64,000 nucleotides of DNA, from assembly GCA_963802575.1 (NCBI GenBank), contig CAWDJF010000004.1, positions 558,001 through 622,000 of the forward strand, given 5' to 3'. This document shows positions 45,108 through 53,097 of this stretch, piece after piece; within the stretch, counting starts at the first letter, position 1, and every line of letters begins with the position of its first letter. The translations under genes and the position numbers were made by a program. The stretch is from DATFTE01 sp963802575. Lineage in GTDB: Bacteria; Acidobacteriota; Terriglobia; Terriglobales; Acidobacteriaceae. Under the pieces are notes generated by a model. It saw only the letters and a list, made by a program, of their open reading frames with translations, was not told where the DNA came from and did no database searches.

Positions 45108-45615
45108 GAGAGTTCCATTTGGCCAGATGTTGACGCATGGCCTGCGGCGTGACTTTCCCCGCCACCTCGTGGTCGTAGACCACGGCCGGGGCAAGCCCGC
45201 ACGATCCCAGGCATCGCGCCGTCAACAACGACACTTTGCCGTCGGCCGTAGTCTCGCCCGGGGCAATTCCCAGATCCGATTCCATGGCGTCCAAGAGTTG
45301 TGGTGCCCCCTTGATGTAGCAAGCGGTCCCCATGCAAACCACACAGGTGTGCTCACCCGCCGGCTTCAGCGTAAAGAAGTGATAGAAGGTCGCGACACCG
45401 TACGCGCGACTGAGAGGCACTCTTAGTGAAGCAGCCACGTAGCGAAGGGCGTCTTCATCAAGATAGCCAAAGGCTTCCTGTACGGTATGAAGGGTTTCGA
45501 TCAAACCGCGAGACTGCTGGCCAAGGCGGCGCATAGTCGCATCGACCAATCGCCAGCGCTTGTCCGGGTTGGGAGGGACGGGTTTGTTGAAATCGATGGT
45601 ACCGATCGTGGCCAT
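45097..45615 (-). CDS. hoxE: Bidirectional hydrogenase subunit, NuoE-like 2Fe-2S protein
   Basis: 172 residues from the ATG at 45615, preceded by GGAGAG. NuoE-like thioredoxin fold with the 2Fe-2S ligands in CVVCMGTACYIKG and ARCLGSCGLAPAVV. It is the first gene of the hox operon; its presence makes the diaphorase a HoxEFU type. It ends 11 bp inside hoxF. Confidence 0.93.
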   Translation of the reverse strand: MATIGTIDFNKPVPPNPDKRWRLVDATMRRLGQQSRGLIETLHTVQEAFGYLDEDALRYVAASLRVPLSRAYGVATFYHFFTLKPAGEHTCVVCMGTACYIKGAPQLLDAMESDLGIAPGETTADGKVSLLTARCLGSCGLAPAVVYDHEVAGKVTPQAMRQHLAKWNSHDS

Positions 45616-45660
45616 GTGTCTCTCCGCAGATCCACTCGAGAGAATCTGGACCAACAGGTC

Positions 45661-45702
45661 AGTTTAGAAGTGGACCGGCGGATCCACTGTGATGGCGGTC
45701 AC
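45661..45702 (-). promoter_or_regulatory. Candidate Crp/Fnr-type operator and promoter for hoxE
   Basis: The inverted repeat GTGAT-GGCG-GTCAC (45689-45702) lies in the 120-bp gap upstream of hoxE. Twenty-two bp downstream of it on the minus strand is TAAACT (45666-45661), a 4/6 match to a -10 box. A start of transcription near 45654 would place the repeat centre at -41.5, the class II activator position. Confidence 0.6.
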
Positions 45703-45735
45703 GATAGACCGTGCTTGAGAGTGGAAGAGCAGGTG

Positions 45736-46419
45736 CTAGGCGTGCACTTCGGTGCGCCCTTCCTTCGAGGCCCGTTTTCGGCGTAGTTCTAGCCATTCCA
45801 GCCATTGCTCAAGGCCATCTCCGGTGGTGCAAGAAACTCTGATCTCCTCCATCGCGGGATGCACACGCCGCGCATTTTCCACAGCGGCTTCGATGTTGAA
45901 AGAAACATAGGGAAGCAGATCCACTTTGTTGAGAATCAATAATTCCGATTTGAAGAAGATGGATGGATATTTCAGCGGCTTATCTTCCCCTTCGGTGACA
46001 CTCAAGATCACAATCTTGGCTTCTTCCCCTAAATCGTAACTCGATGGACAAACCAGATTGCCTACGTTTTCGATGAATAGAATGTCTAGATCCTCCAACT
46101 CCCAGTCCGCCAGATGCCGCTCAATCATGCGTGCGTCGAGGTGGCAGGTTCCACCCGTGGTGATCTGCTTCACTGGAAATCCATATCGCTTCAGGCGAGT
46201 CGCATCGTTCTCCGTCTGAATGTCACCCGTAAGAACAGCCACCCGAGCTTCTTTGGGCAAGCTCGCAAGCGTCCTTTCCAGAATGCTGGTCTTGCCCGAA
46301 CCCGGCGAGCTGATCAGATTGACGCACAATACGCCGTGTTCCTTGAATCGCGCACGCAGCTTGGCTGCAACACGGTCATTCTCGCTGAGAACTTTTTTCT
46401 CCAACGGCACTCGATTCAT
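45736..46419 (-). CDS. hypB: Hydrogenase nickel-insertion GTPase
   Basis: 227 residues from the ATG at 46419; the gene overlaps hypA by 44 bp. P-loop NLISSPGSGKTSILERTL, switch region TGGTCHLDARMIERHL, FIENVGNLVCPSSYDLGE and the guanine motif LLILNKVDLLPY. It lacks the His-rich and CxxCGC nickel-storing N-termini of some HypB proteins, so it should act only as the GTPase that drives nickel transfer with HypA. Confidence 0.94.
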   Translation of the reverse strand: MNRVPLEKKVLSENDRVAAKLRARFKEHGVLCVNLISSPGSGKTSILERTLASLPKEARVAVLTGDIQTENDATRLKRYGFPVKQITTGGTCHLDARMIERHLADWELEDLDILFIENVGNLVCPSSYDLGEEAKIVILSVTEGEDKPLKYPSIFFKSELLILNKVDLLPYVSFNIEAAVENARRVHPAMEEIRVSCTTGDGLEQWLEWLELRRKRASKEGRTEVHA

Positions 46420-46762
46420 GCTCTTCCACCTCGATGTAGGCCAAATCCAACTCGTCACCGGCGATGCACTCCGACTCCAACGCCGAACCACACGAACATC
46501 TGAATTCATAATTGTGGACGATGAACTCCTGTCCACAGGACTTGCAGCGATGACGCCGGGGAGAAATCTCGATCTCTAGTATCAGCGATTCCAAGTCGGT
46601 GTCTTTAATCAGCGCGTCAAAACAAAATCGCAACGCGTCGGCATCGATGGCAACCAATTCTCCAATCCGCAGTCCGACCGTTTGAGGAACGCATCCGGGA
46701 TAGCGGGCGGCTTCCGTCCGAACCGCGGTCAACACCGAGTTGGCAATTCCCATTTCGTGCAT
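46376..46762 (-). CDS. hypA: Hydrogenase nickel-insertion protein
   Basis: 128 residues. The nickel-binding N-terminus MHEMGIANSVL is present. The zinc site is formed by CKSCGQEF and CSCGSALE. The C-terminal tail is a little longer than in most HypA proteins because the gene overlaps hypB. Its ATG overlaps the last base of hypE. Confidence 0.93.
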   Translation of the reverse strand: MHEMGIANSVLTAVRTEAARYPGCVPQTVGLRIGELVAIDADALRFCFDALIKDTDLESLILEIEISPRRHRCKSCGQEFIVHNYEFRCSCGSALESECIAGDELDLAYIEVEEHESSAVGEKSSQRE

Positions 46763-47817
46763 CAGCAGATCCGTGGCAACTGATCGCCGCTTAACATGTC
46801 CACGATGCGCTTGGTCCCCAGTACCGTCACCATCGTGACCAGGCCGGGATCGTTGCTGCCCACCGTACCGATAATCTGCGCTTCGCGGCCCAGAGGATGT
46901 CTCCGCATCGCTTCCAAAACGCGTTGAGCATCGCTTGCCCCAACAATCGCTACGAGTTTGCCTTCGTTGGCCACATACATGGGGTCGAGTCCCAGCAACT
47001 CGCAGGCGCCCCGTACCTGTTCCTTCACCGGAATTTTCTGTTCTTCCAGTTCAATCCCAACCTGAGATTGGGCAGCGATTTCGTTGCAGGTGCTCGAGAG
47101 GCCACCGCGGGTGGGATCACGCATGCAACGAATCTGATCGCTGGCATCAATCATGTCTGACACCAGCGTGTGTAACGCGTCGCTGTCACTCGCAATCGTT
47201 GTTTCAAATTCCAGCCCTTCGCGGTGTGCGAGGATCGCAATCCCATGGTCTCCGATCGAACCGCTCAGCAGAACCTTGTCCCCGGCCCGCGCCCGGTTCG
47301 AAGAAAGATCGACTCCGTGGCGAACCAGTCCGATTCCTGTAGTTGTGATGAAGAGACCGTCGCCTTTTCCTTTTTCCAGGACTTTGGTATCGCCTGTAAC
47401 GATCTGGACTCCTGAATTGGCCGCAGCCTCCTGCATGGAGTTGGCGATTCGCCGCAATTCGTGAATTGCGAATCCCTCTTCGACAATGAACGCCGCGCTC
47501 AGGAATAGCGGCGTGGCCCCGCCCATGGCCAAGTCGTTGATGGTTCCGTGGACTGCCAGCGATCCGATGTCGCCTCCGGGAAAGAAGAGAGGCTTCACCA
47601 CGAAAGAATCAGTGGTAAATGCTAAGCGGCTTCCATTCACGTTGAGGATCGCCTGGTCGTCAAGCCGCGACAGGGCCGGATTCCCAAAGGCTGGCAGGAA
47701 GATGTCGCGGACCAACTCTGCACTGAGTTTGCCCCCGCTGCCGTGTCCGAGCAGGATCGTGTCCTTCGCCGACAGCGGCACCGGGCAACTCAGTTCGGCA
47801 ATTGTTTTAACAGCCAT
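46762..47817 (-). CDS. hypE: Hydrogenase maturation protein, thiocarbamate dehydratase
   Basis: 351 residues from the ATG at 47817. PurM-like ATPase: ILLGHGSGGKLSAELV, the metal/ATP region CMRDPTRGGLSSTCNEIA, and the C-terminal PRIC, whose Cys carries the carbamoyl group made by HypF and is dehydrated to cyanide for the active-site iron. Start codon is 8 bp after the hypD stop. hypF, its partner, is not in the window. Confidence 0.95.
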   Translation of the reverse strand: MAVKTIAELSCPVPLSAKDTILLGHGSGGKLSAELVRDIFLPAFGNPALSRLDDQAILNVNGSRLAFTTDSFVVKPLFFPGGDIGSLAVHGTINDLAMGGATPLFLSAAFIVEEGFAIHELRRIANSMQEAAANSGVQIVTGDTKVLEKGKGDGLFITTTGIGLVRHGVDLSSNRARAGDKVLLSGSIGDHGIAILAHREGLEFETTIASDSDALHTLVSDMIDASDQIRCMRDPTRGGLSSTCNEIAAQSQVGIELEEQKIPVKEQVRGACELLGLDPMYVANEGKLVAIVGASDAQRVLEAMRRHPLGREAQIIGTVGSNDPGLVTMVTVLGTKRIVDMLSGDQLPRIC

Positions 47818-47825
47818 CTCGTTCT

Positions 47826-48923
47826 CTAACTTGCTGCCGGGCGATGCCGGTAGCGGTAATACGCGGCGCAAGCGCCTTCGGAGGAAACCATCGAGGCGCC
47901 AAAGGGATTTTCCGGCGTGCAACTCATTCCGAACGCGGCACAGTCCGTGGGTTTCTTCAGGCCGCGCAAAATCTCGGCGCTGATGCATTCCGCAGGTTCA
48001 TTCACGACGATTTCTTCAAGAGAGAACACGTTGTTTGCGTCATATGCTGCGTATTCCTCGCGCAGTCGCAAGCCACTCTGGGGAATCATTCCAATCCCAC
48101 GCCACTTCTGGTCGGCAATCTCAAATACTTCGCTCACCATCATTTGCGCGGGCAAATTCCCCTGATAGCTCACCGAACGCACATATTGGTTCTCGAGGCG
48201 AGCCTCTCCTGATTCCAATTGCTTCACCAGCATGAGTACTGCTTCCAGCAGATCGACCGGCTCGAAGCCTCCGACCACAATTGGGACGCGGAAGTCGCTC
48301 ACTAGCGATTCGTACTGCCCGCAGCCCATTACCGCGCAAACATGCCCCGGAGCAATGAACCCCTGCACCCGGTTCTCGGGCGCAATCATGAGTGCGCGGA
48401 TGGCAGGTGGCACCAGTACATGCGATACCAGCATCGAAAAATTCGTAAGCCCTTCGGACCTGGCATGAAACGCCGCCATCGCGTTGGCAGGGGCGGTGGT
48501 CTCAAAGCCGATCGCCAGAAAGACAACTTTGCAGCCGGGATTCGCGCGAGCAATCTTGACGGCGTCCGTCGGCGAGTACGCGATGCGCACATCGCCACCC
48601 TGTGCCTTAACCCGAAAGAGGTCAGAGCGCGAGCCTGGAACTCTCAACATATCCCCATAAGACACCAGGGTCACATCGGAACGGGAAGCCAGGGTGATTG
48701 CCTTGTCGATGGTTTCGAGCGGAGTGACGCAAACCGGACAACCGGGCCCGTGCACTAGTTCGAGTTCACGAGGCAACAACTCGTCCAGCCCATAACGCAT
48801 GATGGTGTGAGTCTGCCCGCCGCAGATTTCCATCAACACCCACGGACGGGTAACGCGCTGCTGAATTTCCGCGGCTAGAGCGCGGGCGATCCGCCGGTCC
48901 CGATATTCGTCGATGTACTTCAA
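47826..48923 (-). CDS. hypD: Hydrogenase maturation protein, Fe(CN)2CO scaffold
   Basis: 365 residues from a TTG at 48923 (product M-KYIDEYRDRR, the usual HypD beginning), preceded by AGGGAAA. An ATG at 48971 would add 16 residues, but it sits upstream of the -10 box of the proposed promoter. Conserved motifs: CGGQTHTIMRYGLDELLP, HGPGCPVCVTP, FLAIGFETTAPA, and the 4Fe-4S region FGMSCTPENPFGASMVSSEG. It builds the iron-cyanide unit with HypC. It is the first gene of hypD-hypE-hypA-hypB. Confidence 0.93.
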   Translation of the reverse strand: MKYIDEYRDRRIARALAAEIQQRVTRPWVLMEICGGQTHTIMRYGLDELLPRELELVHGPGCPVCVTPLETIDKAITLASRSDVTLVSYGDMLRVPGSRSDLFRVKAQGGDVRIAYSPTDAVKIARANPGCKVVFLAIGFETTAPANAMAAFHARSEGLTNFSMLVSHVLVPPAIRALMIAPENRVQGFIAPGHVCAVMGCGQYESLVSDFRVPIVVGGFEPVDLLEAVLMLVKQLESGEARLENQYVRSVSYQGNLPAQMMVSEVFEIADQKWRGIGMIPQSGLRLREEYAAYDANNVFSLEEIVVNEPAECISAEILRGLKKPTDCAAFGMSCTPENPFGASMVSSEGACAAYYRYRHRPAAS

Positions 48924-48945
48924 CGCAGCTTTTTCCCTGAAATTC

Positions 48946-48987
48946 ACTGTAGAGAGTGGGTACCATAGCATCGGTGATATGCATCAC
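48946..48987 (-). promoter_or_regulatory. Candidate Crp/Fnr-type operator and promoter for hypD
   Basis: GTGAT-ATGC-ATCAC (48974-48987) is followed, 22 bp downstream on the minus strand, by TACAGT (48951-48946), a 4/6 match to a -10 box. A transcription start near 48939 gives the repeat centre at -41.5 and a 16-base leader to the TTG start with its AGGGAAA site. The same spacing is seen in front of hoxE. Confidence 0.62.
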
Positions 48988-49079
48988 ATAGGCCGGTGAC
49001 TAGAAGCACCGGGAATCCGCCGGGAAAGGCCTAAGATTTATCCTTCCGGCGGTGTCTCTCGCGGACGGGAGAGTGTTTT

Positions 49080-49796
49080 ATGAGTACCCCAAACCCGATC
49101 GAGATTCGGGATTCCCACCTGCCACTCCTCACTTTGCGTGGATGTCAGGTCGCGCACATGGCGGCGCAGGCGTTGGCGGACGGCATCGACAAGCGAAACT
49201 CAGCGCTTTGGGAAAACATAAAGCTGTACGAGGAAGAGCTCGACGGGCTCGACCGCCAGATTAACGAAGACGTCACCACCGCTCTCGCTCGCGGATCAGG
49301 TTCGCAGGCGCGCGAACTGCTGGCTTGCCTCAAGTTCATTCTCGAACTCGAGCGGATCGGTGACCTGTTACTGAATGTAGCCAACCGCTTTCAAACAGTC
49401 GCCACACGCCTGCAGCCGGTAGATGCGAGAGATCTGGGCCGTATGTGTGCAATCGTGACCTCTATGCTGGCCGACGTTACGACATCATTTTCTGAGAGGG
49501 ATGTGCCCAAGGCTCTCGAAGTGCTAAAAGCCGACGGAGAGCTGGATCGCCTCCGCAATCTCATCTTCATCCGGCACATCGAGAATCCGGAAAATGTTCC
49601 GCAGCGCGAGAGCTTCCATCTGGTCTTTATGTGCCAGGCACTGGAGCGCTGCGGCGACCACGCCAAGAACCTCGCCGAAGAAATTTGCCATCTGGTCAGC
49701 GGCCGCAGCGTGCGCCATATTTTGCGCGATCGGGACCGCCCCGACGAACAGGTCTACCTCGAGAAAATGCGCAAAAGCGGTCTCAATAAATTCTGA
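49080..49796 (+). CDS. PhoU-like protein
   Basis: 238 residues forming helical bundles. The first repeat has HMAAQALADGIDKRNSAL and FILELERIGDLLLNVANRF, and the second has FHLVFMCQALERCGDHAKNLAEEICHLV: the E/DxxRxxDHxxN-type metal signature of PhoU appears in each half (ELERIGD and ALERCGDHAKN). PhoU proteins tune phosphate transport or signalling. No pst or pho genes are adjacent; the gene sits divergent from hypD inside the hydrogenase island. A GGGAGAG ribosome site precedes it. Confidence 0.85.
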   Translation: MSTPNPIEIRDSHLPLLTLRGCQVAHMAAQALADGIDKRNSALWENIKLYEEELDGLDRQINEDVTTALARGSGSQARELLACLKFILELERIGDLLLNVANRFQTVATRLQPVDARDLGRMCAIVTSMLADVTTSFSERDVPKALEVLKADGELDRLRNLIFIRHIENPENVPQRESFHLVFMCQALERCGDHAKNLAEEICHLVSGRSVRHILRDRDRPDEQVYLEKMRKSGLNKF

Positions 49797-49819
49797 AGCT
49801 GATCTTCATTGAGCCGATA

Positions 49820-50531
49820 TCATTTCGCATCATGAAAGATGACTCCCAGCGTGTAGCGCTGGCCCGATCGCAATTGGCTCACACCGTGACGCAGGTTCGT
49901 TTTGTAGGGACCCCGTGACCCTTGCACGAACCGATAGCGCGTGGGAAAGATGACGGCCTGCCCCTGCTCAGCTGTAATCACGCGTGCTCGTGATTGCATG
50001 CGCGGTCTCTGCTCGACCAATACAAATTCGCCTCCCGTGTAGTCGGCCCCCAGGCGGCTCAAAAAGAATGTTGCCTGAAGAGGAAACGCCACCTCGCCAT
50101 AAAGATCCTGATGCAGGCAATTAAAATCTCCGGCCTGGTATTTCAAAAGGAGCGGGGTGGGGTTTGCATTGGCCGGCAATCCGGCAGAGCTCGAGATAGT
50201 CAGAGAGTTTCTCAGGAAGGACCTCCCCGGTAGTCCAGGAGTTCGCAATCCGCACGAGGTGCGGATAGAGATATTCACGCAGATCAGCAACCGGGCCCGG
50301 CAACGGATACTCGAAATACTTGTATTCTCCTCGGCCGAATCCGAAGCGTGACATCACGATGTGGCTGCGGAAGGCTGTGTCATCCGCATACGTCCCACTT
50401 ATTTCAGCGCACTCTTCAGGGCTTAAAAGAGACGGAAGGAGGGCGTACCCTTCTTCTCGCATCGCCTCGCCGATTCCGGCCCAATCAAGCGCAAGCATTC
50501 TATTGCGAATCGTTGGTGTCATCTTCGCCAA
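49820..50531 (-). pseudogene. 2OG-Fe(II) oxygenase, frameshifted
   Basis: Two frames together encode one protein of about 236 residues. The first part (50531 to about 50160) holds MLALDWAGIGEAMREEGY and YFEYPLPGPVADLREYLYP; the second (about 50158 to 49820) continues PTPLLLKYQAGDFNCLHQDL (iron-binding HxD) through FFLSRLGADYTGGEFVLVEQ to RHGVSQLRSGQRYTLGVIFH (second His and Arg). The frame changes at a run of four G on the plus strand (50159-50162). Removing one base gives a smooth GQCKPTPLLLKY, so a single extra base accounts for everything. Real inactivation and a consensus error both fit. Confidence 0.8.
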
Positions 50532-50583
50532 CTATACGATTCGCGACCGGAGAGAGCTATCCGCTTCTTGCGCTCAGAATGCC

Positions 50584-51153
50584 TTACTGATTTTCAACCT
50601 GCAAATTATCTGTCACCGAAAATACGCCGGAAACGCTCTTGGCTTGCATTTCGGCGACCTGCTTATCCATCTGCCGGGCCACCACACCAACCAGGGTCAC
50701 GTGGCCGCGGTTCACGATGATATGGATCGGGGGCACCGCACGTAGCGCGTATTGATTCAATACAGTATTTCCGTAAATTGCACGGTAGGTCGCGCGCCGA
50801 ATTCGATCATCCATGGGAGAAGGTGGCAGCACCTCGATGTTATTCACAACCTTCTCCACACCTTCGATTCTCTTTACCACGTTTTCGGCGTCGGACTTCA
50901 GAACCGGCTTCACCACTTGCCCCATGAGCGTCACCGTACCGTCTTGCGCCACCGCATAGCTCAGATTGTCGAACACCCCGTAGAAAGGAAGCATCACGAG
51001 TTCGTGACGCACTTCTTTGACAATGCGATCGTAGCCCTTCTGGCTCAGCCCACTATGCGATTCTTGGTGTGGCGGATTGGTGGAATTCGAATCCTGCGCT
51101 ACAGCCGCAATTGACAGGAAGCACCCCAAAGCGATCGCGATCAAGGCTTTCAT
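50584..51153 (-). CDS. Exported BON-domain protein
   Basis: 189 residues from the ATG at 51153 (GGAG upstream). A signal peptide (MKALIAIALGCFLSIAAVAQ) precedes two BON domains (NLSYAVAQDGTVTLMGQVV with VEKVVNNIEVLP, and IHIIVNRGHVTLVGVVARQ ending VTDNLQVE). BON domains bind lipid at the envelope. The role is unknown. It lies between the oxygenase and hypC, on the same strand. Confidence 0.85.
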   Translation of the reverse strand: MKALIAIALGCFLSIAAVAQDSNSTNPPHQESHSGLSQKGYDRIVKEVRHELVMLPFYGVFDNLSYAVAQDGTVTLMGQVVKPVLKSDAENVVKRIEGVEKVVNNIEVLPPSPMDDRIRRATYRAIYGNTVLNQYALRAVPPIHIIVNRGHVTLVGVVARQMDKQVAEMQAKSVSGVFSVTDNLQVENQ

Positions 51154-51279
51154 TTTCAAATCTCCTTCACTGTTCGGTTGGATGCAACGGGCCCCAATAA
51201 TGCCATACACAGGATTCTGTACGCGCACGGAAGAACGCCCCCAATGATTGGGAAAGTTTAGGCAAGGGCTGTTCGGGTG

Positions 51280-51552
51280 TCAAAGGCCGGCAGAATGGTC
51301 TTGGTCGCCAGGCGGCAACTCGTCCTCCAGCGCGCCCATTTCTTCGAGGATTCGATAAGTGCGTTCCGCTTCGGCAGCATCCACGCGGCTAATCGCGAAT
51401 CCCACGTGCACCATCACGTAATCTCCCACCACTGCCTCGGGCACAAAGCCGAGATGAGTTTGGCGCGTGATTCCACCGAACTGCACCTGGCCCACGTCGA
51501 CTCCGCCGATCGTCTGTTTGGTCAAAATCTTGCCGGGGATGGCCAGGCACAT
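51280..51552 (-). CDS. hypC: Hydrogenase maturation chaperone
   Basis: 90 residues from the ATG at 51552, which begins with the defining MCLAIPGKI (catalytic Cys2). VGDYVMVHVGFAISRVDAAEA is the usual core. HypC carries the iron unit from HypD to the large subunit. It is separated from the hypDEAB operon by PhoU, oxygenase and BON genes, and is divergent from hybO, suggesting that it may mainly serve the Hyb enzyme or both. Confidence 0.94.
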   Translation of the reverse strand: MCLAIPGKILTKQTIGGVDVGQVQFGGITRQTHLGFVPEAVVGDYVMVHVGFAISRVDAAEAERTYRILEEMGALEDELPPGDQDHSAGL

Positions 51553-51916
51553 CGAATGACTCCTCGGGCGCTTAAGGAACCGCCATCGAAATGTTAGGGG
51601 GCAATGTATGGCGTTCGCATGACGACCATCACGCTGATACGTGACTTGGGTCACTGCCTGGACGTACCGATGAAGGCGATAAAAGTTTCTGTTTACGATG
51701 CCGTTCGACGGGAAGCCGAGTCTGGGCCGAAAGTGTATTTGGAAAGGCCGGTTAAGGATCGCGATTCGTTAGCTTTATTCGTCATCATTCTTACGTGTCC
51801 GCATCCTTTCCTGGCCACCTCCGCCTGACCGTCGCTGAACCTCGAAGCGGTGATCGCCGTCACTTCCGGCTGTAACCGGGAGTGCCGCGACCAGCAGGCG
51901 CGAGGTAAAGCGACTC
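51553..51916. other. hypC-hybO intergenic region (364 bp)
   Basis: No protein gene that I can support lies here. A 74-codon frame at 51604-51828 crosses the regulatory site and has no family features. The region carries the Crp/Fnr-type site at 51641-51654. If the proposed start near 51690 is right, hyb mRNA has a leader of about 225 bases, in which I see no clear riboswitch or attenuator. Confidence 0.5.
51641..51683 (+). promoter_or_regulatory. Candidate Crp/Fnr-type operator and promoter for the hyb operon
   Basis: A perfect inverted repeat GTGAC-TTGG-GTCAC (51641-51654) lies 23 bp upstream of GATAAA (51678-51683), a 4/6 match to a -10 box reading toward hybO. On the other side, toward hypC, no -10-like word occurs at the matching place. 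The layout copies the hoxE and hypD upstream regions to within one base. Confidence 0.55.
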
Positions 51917-53095
51917 ATGACCAACCTCACCGAAAAGCAAACCATTGCCAGCCATTTGACTGCGTGTGGTGTCTCCCGCCGCACTTTCCTGCAACTCTGT
52001 ACCGCCTTGATGGTGACCGCGCCAGTCGGCCTCTCGCTGACCGGCCGGGCAACGGCGGAAGAGGTCGCGCAGGTGATAGGAAAAGCCAGGCGTCCGTCTG
52101 TCATCTGGCTGCACTTCCAGGACTGCACTGGTTGTTCCGAAACTCTTCTTCGGACTTCGCGTCCCGACATAGCCGACCTGATTCTGAACGTCATTTCTCT
52201 CGATTATCACGAGACGCTGATGGCTGCCTCGGGCTACCAGGCGGAGGATGCGCTGAAACAGGCGGTCTCCGAAAATCTCGGCAAGTTTGTTCTAGTTGTC
52301 GAGGGATCGATTCCCACAAAAGACCAAGGCCAGTACATGAAACTGGCGGGACGCCCAGCGCTCGACGTCCTTCGCGACATCGGCAGGAAATCTGCTGCCG
52401 TCATCGCGATGGGATCCTGCGCCTCTTGGGGAGGAGTTCCCTCGGCCGATCCCAATCCTACCGGCGCTCAGGGTGTTGACTCGATTCTTACCGAAAAACC
52501 GGTAGTGAATTTGCCTGGGTGCCCGACCAATCCTTACAACCTGCTGGCGGTAGTTCTCGAATACGCGACCATGGGACGCTTGCCCGCGCTCGACGAGTTC
52601 AACCGTCCAAAATTTGCTTACGACCGGGTGATTCATGATCAATGCCCCCGGCGCGCGCACTTCGATGCCGGACGCTTTGCGCGCGAGTTCGGCGACGACG
52701 GCCATCGTCAAGGATGGTGCCTGTACAAACTGGGCTGCAAAGGTCCAGTGACGCACGCCGCTTGTTCCACACGCCATTTCAACGAGACCCCGGATGTCTG
52801 GCCAATCGGCATCGGCGCTCCGTGCGTTGGATGCACCGAGAAATCCGTCGCGTTTCGTGTTCCCATCTTCGACACGGTTGATATTCACGCTGCGACGCCG
52901 CCCGAAGCTCTCCCTCTTGTGCACACTCCGGTAGGAACGATTGGGACAGCCGCCGCAGCCATGGTGGGCGCAATCGCGGGCGGCATCGGCGGCGCTGCCT
53001 TGATGGCATCGCGGCGTCTGCCGGGTGGCGCCGACGCGGCGGCTCATGCGACTGCGGGCGACGCATCCGATTCCAACGGACCAAAGGGAGAATGA
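51917..53095 (+). CDS. hybO: Group 1c-like [NiFe] hydrogenase small subunit, Tat-exported
   Basis: 392 residues. The Tat motif SRRTFLQLC near residue 20 precedes a hydrophobic stretch. The proximal cluster ligands are in FQDCTGCSETLL; then AMGSCASWGGVP and LPGCPTNPYNLL; the distal/medial region has HDQCPRRAHFDAG, WCLYKLGCKGP and GAPCVGCTEKS. A C-terminal hydrophobic segment (AAAAMVGAIAGGIGGAALM) anchors it to the membrane. The CTGCSE motif lacks the two additional Cys of oxygen-tolerant group 1d enzymes (CTCCSE). It heads a five-gene operon with 4-bp overlaps. Confidence 0.93.
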   Translation: MTNLTEKQTIASHLTACGVSRRTFLQLCTALMVTAPVGLSLTGRATAEEVAQVIGKARRPSVIWLHFQDCTGCSETLLRTSRPDIADLILNVISLDYHETLMAASGYQAEDALKQAVSENLGKFVLVVEGSIPTKDQGQYMKLAGRPALDVLRDIGRKSAAVIAMGSCASWGGVPSADPNPTGAQGVDSILTEKPVVNLPGCPTNPYNLLAVVLEYATMGRLPALDEFNRPKFAYDRVIHDQCPRRAHFDAGRFAREFGDDGHRQGWCLYKLGCKGPVTHAACSTRHFNETPDVWPIGIGAPCVGCTEKSVAFRVPIFDTVDIHAATPPEALPLVHTPVGTIGTAAAAMVGAIAGGIGGAALMASRRLPGGADAAAHATAGDASDSNGPKGE

Positions 53096-53097
53096 AC

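Noticed and set aside
43917..45152. Open frame of 411 codons on the plus strand opposite hoxF
   Set aside because: It is a mirror frame of a conserved, complete gene in GC-rich DNA, with no family motifs.
51604..51828. Small 74-codon gene in the hyb leader
   Set aside because: It overlaps the regulatory repeat and -10 box, has no clear ribosome site and no recognisable features.
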